Shown: piece by piece, positions 20,385 through 31,375 of the stretch
Position numbering within the stretch: position 1 is the stretch's first letter
How the letters are laid out: each line of letters opens with the position of its first letter
From: Burkholderiaceae bacterium
GTDB lineage: Bacteria; Pseudomonadota; Gammaproteobacteria; Burkholderiales; Burkholderiaceae_C
DNA: 55,035 bases
Direction: 5' to 3'
Assembly: GCA_016790575.1 (NCBI GenBank)
Contig: JAEUOU010000012.1
Span: forward strand, 1 to 55,035
The notes under the pieces: generated by a model
Told to the model about the DNA's origin: nothing
What the model saw: the letters and a program-made list of their open reading frames with translations, nothing else
Databases searched by the model: none
Program-made: the position numbers and the translations under genes

Positions 20385-20428
20385 ATGCATAAAAATGCAT
20401 TGACACGCCTGAAAAGATGCATTATTAT
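20385..20428 (+). promoter_or_regulatory. boxC promoter with ATGCAT operators
   Basis: TTGACA (20400-20405), a 17-bp spacer and TATTAT (20423-20428) form a near-consensus sigma-70 promoter. ATGCAT lies at 20385-20390, at 20395-20400 (overlapping the -35) and at 20417-20422 (touching the -10). The layout matches the bclA promoter. Expected transcription start is near 20435. Confidence 0.7.
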
Positions 20429-20510
20429 TCCTATTATCGGATCTGAAACAGGCATTCCAATGCTTCAGGCCCGTTGAAAAACCCGACTTCCTCACACCCA
20501 GGAGACTCCC

Positions 20511-22163
20511 ATGACCCAGACGCCCATCGTCGACTACCGTACCGAACCGTCCCAGTATCGCCACATCAAGCTGGCCTTTGACGGCGCGGTGGCCACCCTG
20601 TCGCTGGCCATCGATGAAGACGCGGGCATCCGCCCCGGCTACAAGCTCAAGCTCAACAGTTACGACCTGGGTGTGGACATCGAACTGCACGACGCGCTGC
20701 AGCGCATCCGCTTCGAGCACCCAGAGGTGCGCAGCGTGGTGGTCACCAGCCTACGTGACCGCGTGTTCTGCTCCGGCGCCAACATCTTCATGCTGGGCGT
20801 CTCCAGCCATGGCTGGAAGGTGAACTTCTGCAAGTTCACCAACGAAACCCGCAACGGCATCGAAGACTCCAGCCAGCATTCCGGCCTGAAGTTCGTCGCC
20901 GCCCTGAACGGCGCCTGCGCCGGCGGTGGCTACGAGCTGGCGCTGGCCTGCGACGACATCGTGCTGGTGGACGACCGTTCGTCGTCCGTCTCGCTGCCCG
21001 AAGTGCCCCTGCTGGGCGTGCTGCCGGGCACCGGCGGCCTGACCCGTGTCACCGACAAGCGCCATGTGCGCCACGACCTGGCCGACATTTTCTGCACCTC
21101 GCAGGAAGGCGTGCGCGGCCAGAAGGCGGTCGACTGGCGCCTGGTGGACGCCATCGCCAAGCCGGCGGTGTTCCAGCAGACGGTGCGCGAGCGCGCCAAC
21201 AAGCTGGCCGCCGGCAGCACCCGCCCGGCCGGCGCGCAGGGCGTGGCCCTGACCCGCGTGGAACGCACCGAGACCGCCGACAGCCTGACCTATGCCCACG
21301 TGACGGTGCAGATTGACCGCGCCCGCCGCAATGCCACCTTCACCGTCCGTGCCCCGCAGGGCGCCCAGCCGGCCGACATCGGCGCCATCGTGGCTGCCGG
21401 CGCCGCCTGGTGGCCGCTGCAGATGGCCCGCGAACTCGACGACGCCATCCTGCACATGCGAACCAACGAGCTGGACATCGGTACCTGGATCCTGAAGACC
21501 GACGGCGACGCCGCTGCCGTGTTGGCCGCAGACGCCGCGATGACCGCCCACAAGGACCACTGGTTCGTCAACGAGACCATCGGCATGCTGCGCCGCACCT
21601 TTGCGCGGCTGGACGTCACCTCGCGCAGCCTGTTCGCCCTGATCGAGCCGGGATCGTGTTTTGTCGGGATGCTGGCCGAGCTGGCCTTCTGCGCCGACCG
21701 CGCCTACATGCTGGACGCCTCCGACGGCGCGCCCGCCTCGATGCAGCTGGACGAATTCAACTTCGGCCTGTTGCCGATGGTGAACGGCCAGTCGCGCCTG
21801 GCGCGCCGCTTCTACGAGGAAGCCGCGCCGCTGGAAGCGGTGCGCGCCGCTGCCGGCAAGCCGCTCAGCCCGGGCGAGGTGCTGGCGCTGGGTCTGGTCA
21901 CCGCCACCCCGGACGACATCGATTGGGCCGACGAAATCCGCCTGGAGCTGGAGCAGCGCGCGGCCATGTCGCCCGACTCGCTCACCGGCCTCGAAGCCAA
22001 CCTGCGCTTCGCCCAGCAGGAAAACATGCTCACCCGCATCTTCGGCCGCCTGACCGCCTGGCAGAACTGGATCTTCCAGCGCCCGAACGCCGTCGGCGAC
22101 AAGGGCGCACTCAAGGTCTACGGCAAGGGTGAGAAGGCCGCGTTTGACCTGAACCGCGTCTGA
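20511..22163 (+). CDS. boxC: Benzoyl-CoA-dihydrodiol lyase (2,3-epoxybenzoyl-CoA dihydrolase)
   Basis: 550 aa, a crotonase-superfamily protein of double size. The N-terminal half has SLRDRVFCSGANIFMLG, GLKFVAALNGACAGGGYELALACDDIVLVDD and SLPEVPLLGVLPGTGGLTRV. The C-terminal half has a second, diverged crotonase-like core (ALIEPGSCFVGMLAELAFCADRAYML). BoxC hydrolyses the epoxide of benzoyl-CoA, opens the ring and gives 3,4-dehydroadipyl-CoA semialdehyde plus formate. GGAGA precedes the ATG. It leads the boxC-boxB-boxA run, whose promoter carries likely BoxR sites. The formate product ties it to the dehydrogenases downstream. Confidence 0.95.
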   Translation: MTQTPIVDYRTEPSQYRHIKLAFDGAVATLSLAIDEDAGIRPGYKLKLNSYDLGVDIELHDALQRIRFEHPEVRSVVVTSLRDRVFCSGANIFMLGVSSHGWKVNFCKFTNETRNGIEDSSQHSGLKFVAALNGACAGGGYELALACDDIVLVDDRSSSVSLPEVPLLGVLPGTGGLTRVTDKRHVRHDLADIFCTSQEGVRGQKAVDWRLVDAIAKPAVFQQTVRERANKLAAGSTRPAGAQGVALTRVERTETADSLTYAHVTVQIDRARRNATFTVRAPQGAQPADIGAIVAAGAAWWPLQMARELDDAILHMRTNELDIGTWILKTDGDAAAVLAADAAMTAHKDHWFVNETIGMLRRTFARLDVTSRSLFALIEPGSCFVGMLAELAFCADRAYMLDASDGAPASMQLDEFNFGLLPMVNGQSRLARRFYEEAAPLEAVRAAAGKPLSPGEVLALGLVTATPDDIDWADEIRLELEQRAAMSPDSLTGLEANLRFAQQENMLTRIFGRLTAWQNWIFQRPNAVGDKGALKVYGKGEKAAFDLNRV

Positions 22164-22259
22164 TCCCGATTTTCTGAAACGTTGTGCGGCGGGTGTCCCG
22201 GTGGAGCCCGCTGCAACCGAATGCCATTCCACCGCGGCACTGACTCTGGAGACCTCCCC

Positions 22260-23687
<1,428 letters not shown>

Positions 23688-23695
23688 TGCACCCC

Positions 23696-23724
23696 GACTG
23701 CCGTCGCCGCCCGCGGCGGCAGTC
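23696..23724 (+). other. Intercistronic hairpin between boxB and boxA
   Basis: GACTGCCG (23696-23703) pairs with CGGCAGTC (23717-23724), and the 13-nt loop can pair further inside. There is no T tract, so it is more likely an mRNA stability or attenuation element than a strong terminator. The spacer is 169 bp. Confidence 0.45.
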
Positions 23725-23856
23725 GTCAATGGCCGGGGCGTGCCGCACCGCGCGCCCCGGCCTTTGACGGAGACACCCATCGCACGGGCGCCGGTAGACT
23801 GTGCCGGCGAAGAACCCACCGATGACCAGACGACCGAACGTCCCAGGAGACCTGCC

Positions 23857-25140
23857 ATGAGCACCGAAGCGACCCTGATCAAGCAACACCTGATCGACCC
23901 CGAGATCTGCATCCGCTGCAACACCTGCGAATCGATCTGCCCCGTGGGCGCGATCACGCACGATTCACGCAACTACGTGGTGGACGTGAACACCTGCAAC
24001 TGGTGCAACGACTGCATCTCGCCGTGCCCCACCGGCTCCATCGACAACTACCGCAAGATGCCGCGCAGCAAGGCGTACAGCCTGCAGGACCAGTTCGGCT
24101 GGGACGAGCTGCCCGCCGAGCTCTCCAACGCCGAGCTGGCAGCGCTGGCCGGTGACGCGGGCGATGCCCCGGCGGCCGAGCCCGCCGCCCCGGCCGCCAC
24201 CCCGGCTGTCGACCCCACCGGCCAGACCGCCTTCAACTCCGCCCAGTACTGCGCCACGCTGCCGCCCTGGTCGGCCGCGCACCCCTACACCAACCTGTAC
24301 GGCCCGAAAGCGGCCGAAAAGACCATCACCGCCACGGTGGTGGGCAATGTGCGCGTCACCGAGGTGGGCAAGGAGTACGACACCCACCACATCGTGCTGG
24401 ATTTCGGCCAGACGCCGTTCCCGGTGCTGGAAGGCCAGTCCATCGGCATCATCCCGCCGGGCACCGATGACCAGGGCCGCGCCCACCATGCGCGCCAGTA
24501 CTCCATCGCCAGCCCCCGCAACGGCGAGCGCCCGGGCTACAACAACCTGTCGCTCACCGTCAAACGCGTGCTGGAAGACCACCAGGGCAACCCGGTGCGC
24601 GGTGTGGGCTCCAACTACCTGTGCGACCTGAAGGTGGGTGACACGGTGCAGGTGATCGGCCCGTTCGGCGCCAGCTTCCTGATGCCCAACCATCCGAAGA
24701 GCCACATCGTGATGATCTGCACCGGCACCGGCAGCGCACCCATGCGTGCCATGACCGAATGGCGCCGGCGCCTGCGCCAGTCGGGCAAGTTCGAAGGCGG
24801 CAAGCTGATGCTGTTCTTCGGCGCCCGCACCAAGGAAGAGCTGCCGTACTTCGGCCCGCTGCAGAACCTGCCCAAGGATTTCATCGACATCCATTTCGCG
24901 TTCTCGCGCACCCAGGGCCAGCCGAAACGCTACGTGCAGGACCTGATGCGCGAGCGCGCCGCCGACCTGGTGCCGCTGCTGCAGGACCCGAACGCCTGCT
25001 TCTACGTCTGCGGCCTCAAGGCCATGGAGGAAGGCGTGGTGCTGGCGCTGCGCGACATCGCCCAGAACGCCGGCCTGAACTGGGACAGCATCGGCGCCGC
25101 GCTCAAGCGCGACGGCCGCCTGCACCTGGAAACCTACTGA
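23857..25140 (+). CDS. boxA: Benzoyl-CoA 2,3-epoxidase subunit A (ferredoxin-NADP reductase fusion)
   Basis: 427 aa from the ATG at 23857, which has AGGAGA upstream. Two 4Fe-4S motifs lie in the first 60 residues: [12 protein letters not shown] and [12 protein letters not shown]. An Ala/Pro-rich linker (about 95-125, [18 protein letters not shown]) joins a ferredoxin-NADP reductase module with the FAD motif [11 protein letters not shown] and NADP motif [13 protein letters not shown]. The C-terminus is [13 protein letters not shown]. It passes electrons from NADPH to BoxB. The aldehyde dehydrogenase BoxD that would follow the pathway is not in this window. Confidence 0.95.
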   Translation: MSTEATLIKQHLIDPEICIRCNTCESICPVGAITHDSRNYVVDVNTCNWCNDCISPCPTGSIDNYRKMPRSKAYSLQDQFGWDELPAELSNAELAALAGDAGDAPAAEPAAPAATPAVDPTGQTAFNSAQYCATLPPWSAAHPYTNLYGPKAAEKTITATVVGNVRVTEVGKEYDTHHIVLDFGQTPFPVLEGQSIGIIPPGTDDQGRAHHARQYSIASPRNGERPGYNNLSLTVKRVLEDHQGNPVRGVGSNYLCDLKVGDTVQVIGPFGASFLMPNHPKSHIVMICTGTGSAPMRAMTEWRRRLRQSGKFEGGKLMLFFGARTKEELPYFGPLQNLPKDFIDIHFAFSRTQGQPKRYVQDLMRERAADLVPLLQDPNACFYVCGLKAMEEGVVLALRDIAQNAGLNWDSIGAALKRDGRLHLETY

Positions 25141-25224
25141 GTCCGAGAAACCAGCCGTTCAGCGCGGTTTTGCCGTCCGGGCGATTACAAGGCCTCCGGC
25201 CCATCGCGTACAGTGCGGCTTCTC

Positions 25225-25890
25225 ATGCAAACCGCCGAACCGCTTCCCTGTTCCGCCGACGGAAGACCGGCATTGCAGGTCCATGTCGTCATGCGGCGCG
25301 AGCCCGTACAGGGGCCTATGGCGCGTTGGCAAACCTGGCGTTGGGTTCTCGCTGACGTAATGCCGGCAGGCGAGCCATTCCTGGCCCCGTTGACCGCCCC
25401 TCAATCGATTCCGGGTCTGGCCGAGGAAGTACAGCCCACGTCGGGCATGCCGCCGATCGAAGGCGCCCGATACTGGCTTTTTCCTGACCTGACCGTGACG
25501 CTTTATCGTGATGACGCGGAAGGCTATTACCTGAATCTCGAAAGCCCAAACCCCTGCTTCTGGGTGTTCTGGCGCGCCGACGACGGGCAGTTGCTCGATG
25601 GCGAGCCCATGGCGGTGCCGCAGATCGCGACCTTGAGCTATCACGACGCAGGCCGCTGGCTGGATGCCCAGGAAAAGGTGGACCAGGTCCCAGCCCCTCC
25701 TGAGGTGATTGACTGGTTGCGGACCTTCGTTTCCCTCCATTACCACCACGAACCCAAACGACGAAAACGGCCGGAGAGTTTCAAGCCGCTGACGGATCGC
25801 TTCGGCCAGCCAGTGCGGATATCGACACAAAAGTTCCAGCGCCAACCCGGGAACCAGGGCGGGCAGCAGGGGGGCAGACATGGCGAGTGA
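25225..25890 (+). CDS. DUF3305 domain protein, formate dehydrogenase region
   Basis: 221 aa from the ATG at 25225; a GTG at 25213 is an alternative and neither has a strong ribosome site. HVVMRREPVQGPMARWQTWRWVLADVMP at the N-terminus and WLFPDLTVTLYRDDAEGYYLNLESPNPCFWVFWR are the DUF3305 pattern. The C-terminus is basic. No signal peptide or membrane helix is seen. DUF3305 genes occur with DUF3306 and poly-ferredoxin genes beside Tat-exported formate dehydrogenases, so an assembly role is inferred. It overlaps the next gene by 11 nt. Confidence 0.8.
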   Translation: MQTAEPLPCSADGRPALQVHVVMRREPVQGPMARWQTWRWVLADVMPAGEPFLAPLTAPQSIPGLAEEVQPTSGMPPIEGARYWLFPDLTVTLYRDDAEGYYLNLESPNPCFWVFWRADDGQLLDGEPMAVPQIATLSYHDAGRWLDAQEKVDQVPAPPEVIDWLRTFVSLHYHHEPKRRKRPESFKPLTDRFGQPVRISTQKFQRQPGNQGGQQGGRHGE

Positions 25891-26551
25891 GGACAGCGGC
25901 AGCTTCTTTTCTCGCTGGTCACGGCGCAAGCTTCAGGAGCGAGAAGGCAAGCCGAATTCCGAACCCCCGCAAGTAGCGCCTGTGCCCGCAGTCCAAGAGT
26001 CAACGGCTGCCGTGGTCCAGGGCATCGCGCCGCCGGTTGCCGCACCGCCTGCACCCCCGCCGCCGACTTTGGAAGACACAAAGACCCTCACGCCCGCGTC
26101 CGACTTCAGCCGCTTCGTCGCCAAAGACGTCTCGTCGGAAGTGCGTAATGCTGCGGTCAAGAAACTCTTTACCGATCCGCACTTCAACATCATGGACGGA
26201 TTGGACATCTACATCGACGATTACTCCCAGCCCAGCCCGCTGTCGGCCGCGGATATGGCGAAGATGGTCAGTGCACAGTTTCTGAAACTGGTCGATGACC
26301 CAGACGAGCTGAAAAAGGCAAAGGCCGAAGGCGCCAGCCGTGAAACCCCCCCAGCAATTGCTGCGGAGCCCGGCGCCGAACTCCAGACCGAGCCCGAAGA
26401 AGCCCGCGCGCATGACGCGGCAGATTCCCGAGAGACCCACGATGACCACGCTGATCTGCAACTGCAACCGGACCATGCCTCTGGACCCCAAGGCCCTGGG
26501 GCAGGCCCTGGACGAACAACTGACACTCCACACGACGTTATGCCGCCGTGA
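25880..26551 (+). CDS. DUF3306 domain protein, formate dehydrogenase region
   Basis: 223 aa. The N-terminus GSFFSRWSRRKLQ and the core LTPASDFSRFVAKDVSSEVRNAAVKKLFTDPHFNIMDGLDIYIDDYSQPSPL are typical of DUF3306. Residues 35-65 are Ala/Pro-rich. The tail from about 160 is low-complexity and acidic, and the last 36 codons overlap the start of the next gene in another frame. It overlaps DUF3305 by 11 nt. The function is unknown; linkage to formate dehydrogenase maturation is from context. Confidence 0.8.
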   Translation: MASEDSGSFFSRWSRRKLQEREGKPNSEPPQVAPVPAVQESTAAVVQGIAPPVAAPPAPPPPTLEDTKTLTPASDFSRFVAKDVSSEVRNAAVKKLFTDPHFNIMDGLDIYIDDYSQPSPLSAADMAKMVSAQFLKLVDDPDELKKAKAEGASRETPPAIAAEPGAELQTEPEEARAHDAADSRETHDDHADLQLQPDHASGPQGPGAGPGRTTDTPHDVMPP

Positions 26552-28556
26552 CGCGCCCGCCTTCCAGAAGGCGTGCCGAAGTCCCGATGACCTGGTCGTG
26601 GCCTGCACGCAGGAAATTCGTCTGTTCAACGAACTTTCGACCCAGACCGAAGCTGCGGTGGACCTGGAGGTTCGGCCCATCCGTTTCGTCAACATCCGCG
26701 AGACCGGTGGCTGGGGTCGTGAGGCGTCCAAGGCTACGCCCAAGCTGGCCGCGTTGCTCGCCGTCGCCCGCATGCCCGAGGCCGAGCCGGTTCCGACGGT
26801 CACCTACCGCAGCGAGGGGCGACTGTTGATCATCGGCCCGCTGGAGCGCGCCGAGGCCATGGCCTCGCTGGTCAACGACGCGCTCGACGTGACCCTGCTG
26901 GCAACCGGCGGCAGTGGCATGCAAGGCCGACAGTATCCGGTCCTGGCGGGCGAGCTGCAGAGCCTGCGCGGCTGGCTTGGCGCGTTCCACGTGGTGGTCC
27001 GCAGCGGCAACCCCATCGACCTCGACCTCTGCACCCGCTGCAACGCCTGCGTGGCGGTCTGCCCGGAAGGGGCCATCGGGCTCGATTACCAAGTGGATCT
27101 GTCGAAGTGTCGATCGCATCGCGCCTGCGTCAAGGCCTGCGAAGCGGTGGGTGCCATCAACTTCCAGCGCGACGCACAGGTACGTGAAGACCAGTTCGAC
27201 CTTGTGCTCGATCTGCGCGCCGCCCCGGCGTTCACGCAGCACGCGCTGCCGCAGGGCTATGTGCACCTGCCAAACGCAAGCGATGCCATGGCGCAGCTGC
27301 GCGCGGTCACTCGGTTGCGTGACCTGGTGGGTGAATTCGAGAAGCCGAAGTTCTTCACCTACAAGCAGAAGATTTGCGCCCATGGCCGCAACCAGAGCGT
27401 AGGCTGCAACGCCTGCGTGGACGTGTGTTCGGCTTCGGCCATCAGCAGTGATCTGAAGCGCAACCAGATCGTTGTCAATCCCAACCTCTGCGTCGGCTGC
27501 GGTACCTGCACCACGGTCTGCCCCACGGGCGCGCTCAGTTACGCCTACCCGCGCGCCAGCGAGCAGGGCGTCAAGCTGCGTACCGTCCTGGCCACCTACG
27601 GAAAGGCCGGTGGCAAAGAAGCCGCCTTGCTGCTGCACAGCCAGGAAGCCGGTGCCGCGCTGGTCAGCGACCTGGGACGTATGGCCCAGCTCGACCCGGC
27701 GGTGGGTGGTATGCCTGCCCGTGTCATACCCCTGCCGCTGTGGCATGCGGCCTCCACCGGCATCGATCTCTGGCTTACGGCCTTCGCCTACGGCGCCTCG
27801 CAGGTCTGGGTGCTGATGACCGGCGAAGAAGCACCGCAGTACCACGAGGCCCTGCGTGACCAGATGGCCGTCGCCGAATCCATCGTCCAGGCGCTGGGCT
27901 ACAGCGGCCGACACTTCAAGGTCATCGAAGTCCGTGATGCGCGCGACCTGCCAAGGCTGGACGCTGAACTGGGGGAAGCACCCGCGCAAGGTGTCACCAA
28001 ATCGGCCAGCTACGCGGTGCAGCCGGAAAAGCGCGCCACACTGGACCTTGCCTTGGACCACCTGTTGCAAGACAGCGCCAGCCGCGCCATGCGAACGAAG
28101 GAAGCTGCCATCGCGCTGCCCGCCGCGTCCCCGTTTGGCAGCTTGAATGTCGATCGGGACGCCTGCACGCTGTGCCTGAGCTGCGTCAGCGCGTGCCCGG
28201 CGGGCGCGCTACAGGACAACGCGGATCGCCCCCAATTGCGCTTCATCGAGAAAAACTGCGTGCAATGCGGCCTGTGCGCCACCACCTGTCCCGAAAGCGC
28301 CATCACGCTGCAGCCGCGCCTGCTGCTCAGTGACGAACGCCGCCAGCCACGCGTGCTCAATGAGGCCCAGCCCTACCAGTGCATCCGCTGCAGCAAACCC
28401 TTTGGGACGCTCAAAGGTATCGAGCTCATGCTGGCCAAACTGAGCGGCCATGCGATGTTTCAGGGCGAAGCACTGGAGCGTCTGAAAATGTGCAGCGACT
28501 GCCGCGTGGTCGACATCTATTCCAACCCGGGCGAAACCCGGATTTCCGACCTGTGA
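26442..28556 (+). CDS. Multi-cluster 4Fe-4S poly-ferredoxin, formate dehydrogenase region
   Basis: 704 aa from the ATG at 26442 (MTTLICNCNRTMPLDPKAL), chosen because this N-terminus looks conserved in the family; an upstream frame start would give 738 aa. Cysteine motifs in order are CTRCNACVAVCP, CRSHRACVKAC, CNACVDVC, CVGCGTCTTVCP, CTLCLSCVSACP and CVQCGLCATTCP, with CIRC and CSDC near the end. Residues 400-500 form a non-ferredoxin insert. It is predicted cytoplasmic, without signal peptide. Probable role: electron or cluster transfer in formate dehydrogenase maturation. The 110-nt overlap with DUF3306 is unusual. Confidence 0.82.
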   Translation: MTTLICNCNRTMPLDPKALGQALDEQLTLHTTLCRRDAPAFQKACRSPDDLVVACTQEIRLFNELSTQTEAAVDLEVRPIRFVNIRETGGWGREASKATPKLAALLAVARMPEAEPVPTVTYRSEGRLLIIGPLERAEAMASLVNDALDVTLLATGGSGMQGRQYPVLAGELQSLRGWLGAFHVVVRSGNPIDLDLCTRCNACVAVCPEGAIGLDYQVDLSKCRSHRACVKACEAVGAINFQRDAQVREDQFDLVLDLRAAPAFTQHALPQGYVHLPNASDAMAQLRAVTRLRDLVGEFEKPKFFTYKQKICAHGRNQSVGCNACVDVCSASAISSDLKRNQIVVNPNLCVGCGTCTTVCPTGALSYAYPRASEQGVKLRTVLATYGKAGGKEAALLLHSQEAGAALVSDLGRMAQLDPAVGGMPARVIPLPLWHAASTGIDLWLTAFAYGASQVWVLMTGEEAPQYHEALRDQMAVAESIVQALGYSGRHFKVIEVRDARDLPRLDAELGEAPAQGVTKSASYAVQPEKRATLDLALDHLLQDSASRAMRTKEAAIALPAASPFGSLNVDRDACTLCLSCVSACPAGALQDNADRPQLRFIEKNCVQCGLCATTCPESAITLQPRLLLSDERRQPRVLNEAQPYQCIRCSKPFGTLKGIELMLAKLSGHAMFQGEALERLKMCSDCRVVDIYSNPGETRISDL

Positions 28557-28561
28557 ACGCC

Positions 28562-29179
28562 ATGACCGAACGCCTTTCCGTGTCGTCTGCTCTTGACGAA
28601 GAAACCGCCCGTGCCGAGGTTTACGGGCTGCTGGCCACGCTGTATTACGCTCCGCCCAGCGCCGAACTGCTGGCCCAGCTGCGGGTGGCCGTGACCGAAG
28701 CGCCCGCGGCCGGAGGCTTTCTGGAAGAGCCGTGGCGCCAGTTCGTGGGTGTCGTGCGGTCGCTGAGCGACGAGCAGGTCGCCAATGAATACGATGCCCT
28801 GTTCGGTGGGGTGGGCAAGCCCGAGGTCTATCTCTTCGGCTCCTACTACCTCAGCGGTTTCCTCAACGAGAAGCCGCTCGCCGCCCTGCGCGCGGACCTG
28901 TCGGCCTTGGGTCTGGCGCGAGACGAGACCATCCCTGAAACTGAAGACCACTTTGCCTGTGTCTGCGAAGTCATGCGCTATCTGATCGCCGGTGACGATG
29001 CGGCGATTGCAAACCTCACGCAGCAGCAGAAGTTCTTCAGCGCGCATGTGCAGTCCTGGGTGACACCGCTGTGTGATGCCATCACCGCGCACCCCAAGGC
29101 GAACTTTTACGCGGCACTGGCGGCCTTCACCGCGGCGTTCGCCAACGTCGAAACGCAAGGATTCGACCTGATGGCCTGA
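28562..29179 (+). CDS. TorD/DmsD-family molybdoenzyme chaperone
   Basis: 205 aa from the ATG at 28562, 5 nt after the poly-ferredoxin stop. All-helical protein with RAEVYGLLATLYYAPPSAELLAQL, EYDALFGGVGKPEVYLFGSYYLSGFLNEKPLAALR and TEDHFACVCEVMRYLI, the last matching the ExDH-like signature region of the family. Such chaperones bind twin-arginine signal peptides and hold the apoenzyme for cofactor insertion. The likely client is the Tat-exported formate dehydrogenase alpha subunit encoded about 4 kb downstream. It converges with the histidine kinase gene. Confidence 0.85.
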   Translation: MTERLSVSSALDEETARAEVYGLLATLYYAPPSAELLAQLRVAVTEAPAAGGFLEEPWRQFVGVVRSLSDEQVANEYDALFGGVGKPEVYLFGSYYLSGFLNEKPLAALRADLSALGLARDETIPETEDHFACVCEVMRYLIAGDDAAIANLTQQQKFFSAHVQSWVTPLCDAITAHPKANFYAALAAFTAAFANVETQGFDLMA

Positions 29180-29236
29180 TCGGCAGGTCTCGCTGGGGGG
29201 TGCTTACGACTTGAACCCCTGGATTCAAGCCGTTTT

Positions 29237-29285
29237 GGTCCATACCCAGCAGGAAAAGGTCACCTTACGCTATCATAATAATAGC
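29237..29285 (+). repeat. Dispersed 45-bp repeat, copy 4
   Basis: Reads ATACCCAGCAGG, AAAAGGTC, then GCTATCATAATAATAGC, whose ends GCTAT/ATAGC form a hairpin. It lies between the convergent chaperone and histidine kinase genes. Confidence 0.82.
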
Positions 29286-29329
29286 TCTCAGTCGCTTGGG
29301 CGTGCGCAGAGGCTGCACTGCGTCAAATC

Positions 29330-31375
29330 TCAGGCGACGCCGGGGCGCCCATCGCGCGTTTTCAGCGATTCAGGGGCCTGTGGTTCGGTCAGGAGTCGCA
29401 CGCTGAAAACGGCGCCACGATTTCCGTCCTCGCGGTTGCCGGCGCTGATGCTGCCGCCGTAGCGTTCGACCAGCCCCAGGCTGATCCATAGGCCCAGTCC
29501 GTTGCCATCATTTTTGGTGGTGAAGAACGGGCGAAACAGGTGCTCGGCCGCGTCGGGTGCCAGCCCCGGACCCGAGTCCTGGATCTGTAGTTGTGCGCCG
29601 GGCTCGCCATGACCGTTGGCCCAGTTCCCGGTCCTCAGGTGCAGCTGGCCGCCTCGGGGCATCGCCTGGATGGCATTGATGAGCAGATTGATGATGACCT
29701 GCTGCAGTTCCTGCCGGTTGAAGCCCACGTGTTGTGTAGCCCGCATATCCCGCATCACCTCAATGCGGGTCTGCGCCAAAAGGTGCGCGACCAGCACCAG
29801 GCTGTCGTGCACCGTCTGGTTGAGGTCCAGCGTTTCGACGTAGCCTGCATATTCGGTGGGTCGGGCGTACTGCAGAAGCTGGGTGACGATCAGGCGCATG
29901 CGCTCGACCTGCTCATCGAGCAGGCTGAGTTCGGCCTTTACCGGGTGGGCCTGGCTGCCCAAAGTGTCGCGGATCAGGTCAAGGTTGCCCTGCATCACCG
30001 CGATCGGGTTGTTGATCTCGTGGGCTATGCTGGCCGTGAGCTGGCCGATGGCGGCGAGTTTTTCGCTCTTGACCAGGTGCTGTTGGGCCAGTTGCAGGGA
30101 CGCATTGCTGGCTTCCAGCTCGCGCGTGCGCTCAGCGACCTTGCGGTCCAGTTCTTCGCCCCAGCGGCGCAGCGCGTTGGTCTTGTCATCGATCACGTCG
30201 AGCATCTGGTCCAGGTGATTGGCCAACGCGCCCAGTTCGTCGCGGGCCGCGATCGGGCCCACGCGCGCCGCGGCATTGCCGTCTTGCGCCTGCTGCATCG
30301 TGCGGTTCATCTGTTCCACCGGCCGAAAAATGCTGCGTGCCCAACGGATCGACAGCAGGGCTGCCACCGCCATGACGCCCAGAAAAATCAGTCCCATGAC
30401 GACGAGCATGGCGTGACGTACCCAGCGAAAAGGGGATTCGAGGTAGCCTACGTAAAGCATTCCCACGCGTTGCCCCCGCGCATCCATCAGGGGCTCATAG
30501 GCGGAAACATACCAGTCGTTGACGACAAACGCCCGATCCAGCCAGATCTGCCCTTCGCCCAGCACATGGTCGCGTACGGTGCGCGACACCCGGGTCCCGA
30601 TCGCTCGCTGTTCCTGGAACAAGCGCACATTGGTGGTGATACGCACGTCGTCCAGAAACAGCGTCGCCGTACCCTCGCTTCCGAACGGCAAGGCGCCTTC
30701 GGGATACACGATGCGGTTGATGTGATCGATGAAGTTCAAGTTCTGGTTGAGCAGCAGGCCGCCGACCAGCACCGCCACGGGCTGGCCTTCGGCGCCCAGT
30801 ACCGGCTGCAACGCGAGAAGGACCATGGCGCGGTCCTCCACGATCCGTGAATCGGGTGCGGCATTGCGGGTATCCATCAGCGGAATGTGCAATCGCGGCA
30901 GGAGCGGAGGTGCCAGGGAGGCCAGTTCGTCGCGGGTCAGGCGCACGATCTGCGCGGCGCCGGTCTCTGAAAGCGGCTGTGCGAAGGGTTCCAGCATCGG
31001 CCCCAGCGCCAGGGGCAGGGGGTTTTCGGGGTCGTTGTGGCGATAGAGAACCAGGAAGTCGAGGCCAAGTTCGGCGCGGTCGTTGGCAAGCTGTTCGGCG
31101 AGCTTGCCATTGTTCATAGCTTCGCGAATTTTCTGCGACCGGGCAACTCCCCGCGTGCCACTGCCGATTTCAATCAGAGTCTGGTCGAAATAGCCTCGCG
31201 CAACCGAGAGGTCGCTGCGTACCTTGGTGATGAGCAAACGGTCGTAGGTGATGCTGCTCCAGATCGCGATCGCCAGCACCAGGAGCGGGAAGACCACCAG
31301 CAAAGGCAGGAGCGCCATCGCCAGCAGCTTGTTTCGGACCGACCCGATCAGCCATTGGGGCTTGGGCAGGATCAT
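29330..31375 (-). CDS. Membrane sensor histidine kinase
   Basis: 681 aa from the ATG at 31375, whose ATGA overlaps the stop of the response regulator gene, a strong sign of translational coupling. Membrane helix 1 is at about 18-40. A periplasmic sensor region (about 41-318, Cache-like) follows, with helix 2 at about 321-343 and HAMP at 344-400. A coiled linker leads to the H-box ASIAHEINNPIAV with His 452. The ATPase domain has NLLINAIQ (N box), DSGPGL (G1) and GNGLGLW (G2). With the sigma-54 activator it probably senses a small molecule tied to formate oxidation and controls the dehydrogenase operon. The ligand is unknown. Confidence 0.92.
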   Translation of the reverse strand: MILPKPQWLIGSVRNKLLAMALLPLLVVFPLLVLAIAIWSSITYDRLLITKVRSDLSVARGYFDQTLIEIGSGTRGVARSQKIREAMNNGKLAEQLANDRAELGLDFLVLYRHNDPENPLPLALGPMLEPFAQPLSETGAAQIVRLTRDELASLAPPLLPRLHIPLMDTRNAAPDSRIVEDRAMVLLALQPVLGAEGQPVAVLVGGLLLNQNLNFIDHINRIVYPEGALPFGSEGTATLFLDDVRITTNVRLFQEQRAIGTRVSRTVRDHVLGEGQIWLDRAFVVNDWYVSAYEPLMDARGQRVGMLYVGYLESPFRWVRHAMLVVMGLIFLGVMAVAALLSIRWARSIFRPVEQMNRTMQQAQDGNAAARVGPIAARDELGALANHLDQMLDVIDDKTNALRRWGEELDRKVAERTRELEASNASLQLAQQHLVKSEKLAAIGQLTASIAHEINNPIAVMQGNLDLIRDTLGSQAHPVKAELSLLDEQVERMRLIVTQLLQYARPTEYAGYVETLDLNQTVHDSLVLVAHLLAQTRIEVMRDMRATQHVGFNRQELQQVIINLLINAIQAMPRGGQLHLRTGNWANGHGEPGAQLQIQDSGPGLAPDAAEHLFRPFFTTKNDGNGLGLWISLGLVERYGGSISAGNREDGNRGAVFSVRLLTEPQAPESLKTRDGRPGVA

